The position numbers and the translations under genes were made by a program. Shown here one piece after another: positions 7,138 through 10,370 of a stretch of DNA of 10,370 nucleotides. The stretch lies in contig CAMNAT010000046.1 of assembly GCA_946531785.1 (NCBI GenBank), forward strand, positions 1 to 10,370, given 5' to 3'. This DNA comes from an uncultured Oscillospiraceae bacterium (GTDB lineage Bacteria > Bacillota > Clostridia > UBA1381). Under the pieces are notes generated by a model. That model was not told the DNA's origin, made no database searches, and saw only the letters and a program-made list of their open reading frames with translations. Every line of letters begins with the position of its first letter. Positions within the stretch are counted from its first letter, which is position 1.

Positions 7138-7857
7138 TCAATATTTGCCCTCGTAGTTTACGAGTGTTCCGATCTTTTCGCCCTTTACGGCTCTTATGAT
7201 GTTCTCGGGATCGTTGAGCCCGAAAACAAGTATCGGCATACGGTTATCGCGGCAAAGCGAAGCTGCCGTTGAGTCCATAACTCCGAGATTCTTTGAAAGA
7301 ATATCGCTGAACGAAAGATTTGTGTACTTCTTGGCGTTCGGGTTTATAGCCGGATCGCTGTCATAGACAGCGTCCACCTTCTTTGCAAGAAGGATGACAT
7401 CCGCCTCTGTCTCGACCGCTCTCAAAGCCGCCGCCGTATCCGTTGACATAAACGGGTTGCCCGTTCCGCAGCCAAAGATCACCACTCTGCCCTTTTCAAG
7501 ATGACGCTCCGCCTTGCTGCGGATATACGGCTCTGCTATCTGACGCATCTCGATAGCCGTCTGCACTCTCGTCTCAACGCCCAGAGCCTCAAGCGACGAG
7601 CACAGCGCAAGCGAATTGATTGCTGTCGCAAGCATACCCATATGGTCGGCACGCGTCCTGTCCATATTCTCGCTTGAGCGGCCGCGCCAGATGTTGCCTC
7701 CGCCGACAACTATCGCGACCTGGCAGCCCATCTCGGTTATCTTCTTTATATTCTTCGATATCTCCGTTACGGTCGCCTCATCGATACCATGCCCCAATGA
7801 GCCGGCAAGCGCCTCGCCGCTGACCTTCAAAAGCACGCGCTTATATTTTATTTTCAT
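7138..7857 (-). CDS. pyrH: UMP kinase
   Basis: Bacterial hexameric UMP kinase of the amino-acid-kinase fold. It phosphorylates UMP to UDP in pyrimidine nucleotide synthesis, usually under GTP activation and UTP inhibition. The 239-residue length is typical. Motifs: LLKVSGEAL (9-17, with K10 and the SGE loop), VVGGGNIWRGR (50-60), ADHMGMLAT (70-78), FGCGTGNPFMSTDTAAALRA (128-146+), the KKVDAVYDSDP nucleotide-binding loop (159-169) and LGVMDSTA (191-198). The ATG at 7857 has a GGAGG 5 nt upstream. In most bacteria rpsB-tsf precede pyrH; here the gene 21 nt upstream encodes an SLH protein, with no terminator between. Confidence 0.97.
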   Translation of the reverse strand: MKIKYKRVLLKVSGEALAGSLGHGIDEATVTEISKNIKKITEMGCQVAIVVGGGNIWRGRSSENMDRTRADHMGMLATAINSLALCSSLEALGVETRVQTAIEMRQIAEPYIRSKAERHLEKGRVVIFGCGTGNPFMSTDTAAALRAVETEADVILLAKKVDAVYDSDPAINPNAKKYTNLSFSDILSKNLGVMDSTAASLCRDNRMPILVFGLNDPENIIRAVKGEKIGTLVNYEGKY

Positions 7858-7878
7858 ATTGTCCTCCCCTGAAGCTCA

Positions 7879-8913
7879 TCACTGCGTTAATGCCACTGAA
7901 ACGAGGCTGTTGTCTACACCCTTGTAATAGCCCATCTTTGCGCCTGCTGCGTCCACATATACGAACGGTGTTGAGTTCCTGACATCCTTATAGGTGCCTG
8001 TGATATGCACATGCGACTCATCCGGCATGAGCTTGCCCTTTGAGTTTGCCTTGGGGGTCGAGTCTGCGCCGCCGAGGATCAGTGTTACGCCGTTTACGGT
8101 GGATTCTGCTATTGTAGCGCCGGTCTCGCCTACGCCGTATGTGACTATGACATTGCCGTTTGTCTCAAAGCCCTTGATCGTTGCGCCCGGAGCACGAACG
8201 AGAGTGTGCCCGTCCTTGAGATCTGCCGCTGTGTACTCCTTGGACTCGTCAACATAGTTTGCAACTATCTTGTCCATGAGCATAGCGAACTCGCCGCGTG
8301 TGATGTACGCCTTCGGCTTGAGCTGACCGCCTATGCCCGTCCAGCCGCCGTTGCCTACGATGTACTTAACATAGTTCTTTGCCCATCCATCTGCATCAGC
8401 CGCGTCCGGATAAGCATTTAAAACGCTCTCGTCACAGTCTGATACCAGCTCGATCCGACCGTCTGAGTACTTAGCCTCATACGGCTCAAAGCCGAACATT
8501 CTTGAAAGAACTGTATATGTCTCCTGGAAGGTGATGTTGTTCTCGGGGTTGAAGTTGTTGTCATCATCGCCCTGGAACGCGCCGATGAGCGAAGCCTTCT
8601 CTACCATCTTCTTATACCATGCGTCTGCCGCAACATCATTGAATGCTGCCGGTGTCGCGTTCGGGTTCTCATAGTCCTCAGCACCGAATGCACGAACAAG
8701 TATCGTCGCCATCTGCGCTCTTGTGATGTTCTCGTTCGGTGCTATCTCGGTATCTGTCACACCGTTCATAAGACCTACATCCACCGCGCGCTGGAGCGCT
8801 GAGCCCATCTCGCCTGCCGGCATATCCGAAAATGCCGCAAACGAGGTCACATTTACACCCGCCGCTATAGCCGCCGCAGCAGCGACGGAAACAAATTTTG
8901 TTAATTTTCTCAT
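7879..8913 (-). CDS. Secreted S-layer homology (SLH) domain protein
   Basis: A 344-residue exported protein, probably held on the cell wall by three SLH modules that in characterised proteins bind pyruvylated secondary wall polymer. Residues 1-26 form a signal peptide: basic MRKLTK, an Ala-rich core, and likely cleavage after SFA (24-26). SLH1 spans about 28-77 with the intact ITRAQ motif (63-67), SLH2 about 91-141 with a degraded ITFQE in place of ITRAE (127-131), and SLH3 about 168-220 with ITRGEF (204-209). Residues from about 225 to 344 form an unassigned domain rich in short Val/Thr/Gly strands (GNVIVTYGVG, GVTLILGG, HVHITG), resembling the beta-solenoid tails of other clostridial SLH proteins; its job is unknown. 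GTG at 8931 is rejected as the start because it lies in the leader next to the Shine-Dalgarno. First gene of the minus-strand block; pyrH follows in 21 nt. Confidence 0.92.
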   Translation of the reverse strand: MRKLTKFVSVAAAAAIAAGVNVTSFAAFSDMPAGEMGSALQRAVDVGLMNGVTDTEIAPNENITRAQMATILVRAFGAEDYENPNATPAAFNDVAADAWYKKMVEKASLIGAFQGDDDNNFNPENNITFQETYTVLSRMFGFEPYEAKYSDGRIELVSDCDESVLNAYPDAADADGWAKNYVKYIVGNGGWTGIGGQLKPKAYITRGEFAMLMDKIVANYVDESKEYTAADLKDGHTLVRAPGATIKGFETNGNVIVTYGVGETGATIAESTVNGVTLILGGADSTPKANSKGKLMPDESHVHITGTYKDVRNSTPFVYVDAAGAKMGYYKGVDNSLVSVALTQ

Positions 8914-8922
8914 AATGATCTT

Positions 8923-8928
8923 TCCTTT
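8923..8928 (-). promoter_or_regulatory. Ribosome binding site deciding the SLH gene start
   Basis: AAAGGA on the minus strand, 9 nt before the ATG at 8913. An in-frame GTG at 8931 lies just ahead of it, so the six extra codons are leader and not protein; the signal peptide also reads naturally from MRKLTK. Confidence 0.8.
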
Positions 8929-8948
8929 CACAAAATAAAGTTATTGAT

Positions 8949-8987
8949 ATTATACACTATTTTTTTTGAATTGTCTATATTTTTTTT
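8949..8987 (-). promoter_or_regulatory. Sigma-A-type promoter of the SLH/pyrH operon with A-tract upstream element
   Basis: On the minus strand, TAGACA (8977-8972, close to TTGACA) is followed after exactly 17 nt by a consensus TATAAT (8954-8949). Immediately upstream of the -35 lies an eight-A tract (8987-8980), placed like an UP element, and a second eight-A tract sits in the spacer (8967-8960), 20 bp away. Transcription should start near 8942, giving a leader of about 28 nt. The layout suggests strong, housekeeping-type expression. The promoter is predicted from sequence only. Confidence 0.8.
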
Positions 8988-9017
8988 CAAGTTCTTTAAA
9001 ACTTATTTAAAAATATC

Positions 9018-9046
9018 TTGCTTTTTTCTTTCCTTTTGTGTATAAT
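9018..9046 (+). promoter_or_regulatory. Sigma-A-type promoter of the kinase-like/pqqD/folA operon
   Basis: TTGCTT (9018-9023) is followed after 17 nt by a perfect TATAAT (9041-9046), with a likely transcription start near 9053 and a leader of about 30 nt. The 11 bases around this -10 (9038-9048) are the exact inverted copy of those around the divergent SLH -10 (8947-8957). A weak dyad, AAGTT-6-AACTT (8989-9004), lies between the two -35 elements and could be an operator, but is too short to assert. Confidence 0.75.
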
Positions 9047-9082
9047 ATAGGATGTAGAAAAATTCGATGAAAGGAAAAATAT

Positions 9083-9796
9083 ATGAAATTCAACATTGCC
9101 GGACTCATAATCGAAATGAATGTCAGATTTCCGCGGCTCAAAAGGCAGTCGGAGGCATATAAATATGACGGCGACGCGGAGCCGAATGTAACGATCAGGC
9201 TCTCGGACGCGTTCTTTGCCGAAAAGCTGGAGGAAAATCCGCACCTTGATTATGAGATGATAGAATATATATGGATGGGCTCGGAATTCTATAACGCGCT
9301 TATCCACTTCAACGGGATGCTGCTGCATTCCTCCTGCGTTGTATATGAGGGCAAGGCGTATCTGTTCAGCGCGCCATGCGGCACGGGAAAATCAACACAT
9401 ACCCAGATATGGCTCAAACGCTTCCCCGGCTCGTACATCTTAAACGACGACAAGCCTGCTATACGCATAGCAAAGGACGGCATAGTCTACGCCTGCGGGA
9501 CACCGTTCTCGGGCAAGACCTCGCAGAATGTCAATAACATCGTGCCGATCGCGGGAATATGCATATTGGGGCGCGACACGACCAACCATATCGAGCCGAT
9601 AGACCCCGACGACGCGCTCTTTAACATCCTTAACCAGACGGTGAGACCCCCGCAGGAGGAGGATATGGACAAGCTGCTCACAACGCTTGACACAGTTATG
9701 CGGAATGTGCCGGTATACAGGCTCTACTGCAATATGGAGCTTGACGCGGCAGAAGTATCTTACAATGGTATGAAAAACGGAAAGAAAGAGGGATAA
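9083..9796 (+). CDS. HPr-kinase-like P-loop protein, partner of a PqqD-family protein
   Basis: A 237-residue soluble protein whose middle matches the C-terminal kinase fold of HPr kinase/phosphorylase. H82 in LLHSS, then a beta strand, then Walker A APCGTGKST (97-105, with K103), then about 17 residues on an Asp pair D122-D123 (LNDDKP) lines up with HprK's VHG...GxGKS...ADD order. A GTPFSGK motif (139-145) follows. It is shorter than HprK (about 310), has a different N-terminus (1-75), and no HPr gene is nearby, so a role in carbon catabolite control is unlikely. Such HprK-like proteins occur beside PqqD-like proteins in peptide-modification loci (lasso-peptide kinases, the ScmC/ScmD pair). 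The substrate here is unknown. ATG with AAAGGA 7 nt upstream; pqqD follows after 4 nt. Confidence 0.8.
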   Translation: MKFNIAGLIIEMNVRFPRLKRQSEAYKYDGDAEPNVTIRLSDAFFAEKLEENPHLDYEMIEYIWMGSEFYNALIHFNGMLLHSSCVVYEGKAYLFSAPCGTGKSTHTQIWLKRFPGSYILNDDKPAIRIAKDGIVYACGTPFSGKTSQNVNNIVPIAGICILGRDTTNHIEPIDPDDALFNILNQTVRPPQEEDMDKLLTTLDTVMRNVPVYRLYCNMELDAAEVSYNGMKNGKKEG

Positions 9797-9800
9797 TATC

Positions 9801-10073
9801 ATGATAAAGACAAAAAAGGGATTTATGCTCCGCTCGGTAGCGGGCAGACATGTTGTAGTTGCGATCGGTCAGGCATCGGTCGATTTCAACGGGCTCATCA
9901 CGCTCAACGACACGGGCGCGTATATCTGGGAAAAGCTTGCGAAGGGCACGACCTATGACGCGCTTTTAAAGGATATGCTCGCAGATTACGAGGTGGACGA
10001 GGAGACAGCAAAAAAAGGCATCGACGGCTTTTTGGATACCGCGCGCGGCGCGGAGCTTCTCGACGAGGACTGA
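9801..10073 (+). CDS. PqqD-family small protein (RiPP recognition element fold)
   Basis: A 90-residue protein of the PqqD type. Hallmarks are a strand-rich N-terminal part (about 7-35), the near-invariant LNDTGAYIWEKL turn (35-46; N36, G39 and W43), then a helical half containing LLKDMLADYEVDEETAKKGIDGFLD, matching the L..Y.v.....DV..FL pattern. In characterised systems such domains bind the leader of a ribosomally made peptide and present it to a modifying enzyme. No precursor or modifying enzyme is visible in the window, so only the fold assignment is firm. It starts 4 nt after the HprK-like gene with GAGGG 8 nt before the ATG, and ends 1 nt before folA, so all three are almost certainly cotranscribed. 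The usual GLI near the end is replaced by AELLDED. Confidence 0.85.
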   Translation: MIKTKKGFMLRSVAGRHVVVAIGQASVDFNGLITLNDTGAYIWEKLAKGTTYDALLKDMLADYEVDEETAKKGIDGFLDTARGAELLDED

Positions 10074-10074
10074 T

Positions 10075-10370
10075 ATGAAGCTGATAGTAAATGTCGATAA
10101 AAACTGGGCGATAGGCAAAGGCGGCAAGCTGCTTTTCCACCTCTCCCGCGACATGAGGTTTTTCAAGGAGCACACCACAAACGCCATAGTCGTTATGGGG
10201 CGTAAAACGCTCGACTCCCTGCCCGGAGGAAGGCCGCTCCCGAATCGCAAGAACATCGTGCTGTCGCGCGATCCCAAATTCTCACGCGAGGGCGTGACGG
10301 TCGTAAACAACGGCGGCGAGCTTGCGGAGCTTCTGCACGGAGTCAGTGAGGAGATATATGTCATCGGCGG
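10075..10370 (+). CDS. folA: Dihydrofolate reductase (partial, cut by window end)
   Basis: The first 98 codons of a gene that runs off the right edge. DHFR reduces dihydrofolate to tetrahydrofolate with NADPH. Visible: IVNVDKNWAIG (4-14), the acidic active-site residue D26 in HLSRDMRFFK (22-31), the cofactor motif VVMGRKTLDSLPGGRPLPNRKNIVLSR (39-65) and IYVIGG at the edge (94-99), which is the conserved GG loop. The near-universal active-site Pro-Trp (P21-W22 in E. coli) reads Leu-Phe here (20-21), a change familiar from clostridial enzymes. The ATG is 1 nt after the pqqD stop, with GAGGA 5 nt upstream inside the pqqD end, so translation is likely coupled. Expected full length is about 160 residues. 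Confidence 0.93.
   Translation, partial: MKLIVNVDKNWAIGKGGKLLFHLSRDMRFFKEHTTNAIVVMGRKTLDSLPGGRPLPNRKNIVLSRDPKFSREGVTVVNNGGELAELLHGVSEEIYVIG

Noticed and set aside
9067..9162. A 31-codon open frame overlapping the start of the HprK-like gene, considered as a possible precursor peptide for the kinase/PqqD pair.
   Set aside because: The AAAGGA that serves the 9083 start lies inside its first codons. Its own upstream AGGA is 14 nt away, at about the predicted transcription start, so translation is unlikely.
8996..9328. Minus-strand open frame of 110 codons opposite the start of the HprK-like gene and its promoter.
   Set aside because: The plus-strand gene has clear kinase motifs, promoter and ribosome binding site, while the antisense frame has no motif and ends in AT-rich intergenic DNA.
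9083..9796. Naming this gene hprK.
   Set aside because: It is about 70 residues shorter than true HPr kinase/phosphorylase, has a different N-terminal part, and is paired with a PqqD-like gene, not with the usual hprK neighbours.
1..10370. CRISPR arrays, tRNA or rRNA genes, insertion sequences and attachment sites.
   Set aside because: No spaced direct repeats, cloverleaf-like sequences, transposase motifs or terminal inverted repeats were seen on either strand; nearly all of the window is accounted for by intact genes.

Overview
The gene content and order point to an anaerobic, low-to-mid GC member of the Clostridia, probably an Oscillospiraceae/Ruminococcaceae-like gut lineage. The reasons are the run pyrH-frr-uppS-cdsA-dxr-rseP-ispG, an aroQ-pepP pair, an S-layer homology (SLH) protein and a clostridial-type dihydrofolate reductase. 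The taxonomic placement is inferred from gene order and protein motifs only.

Layout. From about 8913 down to 61, ten genes lie head to tail on the minus strand. In transcription order they are an SLH-domain surface protein, pyrH (UMP kinase), frr (ribosome recycling factor), uppS (undecaprenyl diphosphate synthase), cdsA (CDP-diacylglycerol synthase), dxr, rseP (site-2 protease), ispG, aroQ (type II dehydroquinase) and pepP (Xaa-Pro aminopeptidase). Gaps are short or are overlaps (uppS/cdsA 8 nt, ispG/aroQ 4 nt, aroQ/pepP 17 nt). The one larger gap, between frr and uppS, carries a perfect 14-bp hairpin. An intrinsic terminator (about 54 to 14) closes the block right after pepP. A well-formed sigma-A-type promoter precedes the SLH gene and no terminator separates SLH from pyrH, so the whole block could be one transcription unit.

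From 9083 to the right edge three genes lie on the plus strand behind their own promoter: an HPr-kinase-like P-loop protein, a PqqD-family small protein (RiPP recognition element fold), and the start of folA (dihydrofolate reductase), cut by the window end. They are 4 nt and 1 nt apart. The divergent promoters share a roughly 170-bp intergenic region and have mirror-image -10 regions.

How the genes work together. Dxr and IspG are MEP-pathway enzymes that supply isoprenoid diphosphates, UppS turns these into the undecaprenyl carrier used for wall and surface polymers, CdsA feeds phospholipid synthesis, and RseP is a membrane protease. PyrH and Frr support nucleotide supply and translation. The SLH protein is a wall-bound surface protein, so the block is a growth and envelope operon. 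The least understood part is the kinase-like/PqqD pair. Related pairs occur in peptide-modification (RiPP) loci, but no precursor peptide or modifying enzyme is visible here.
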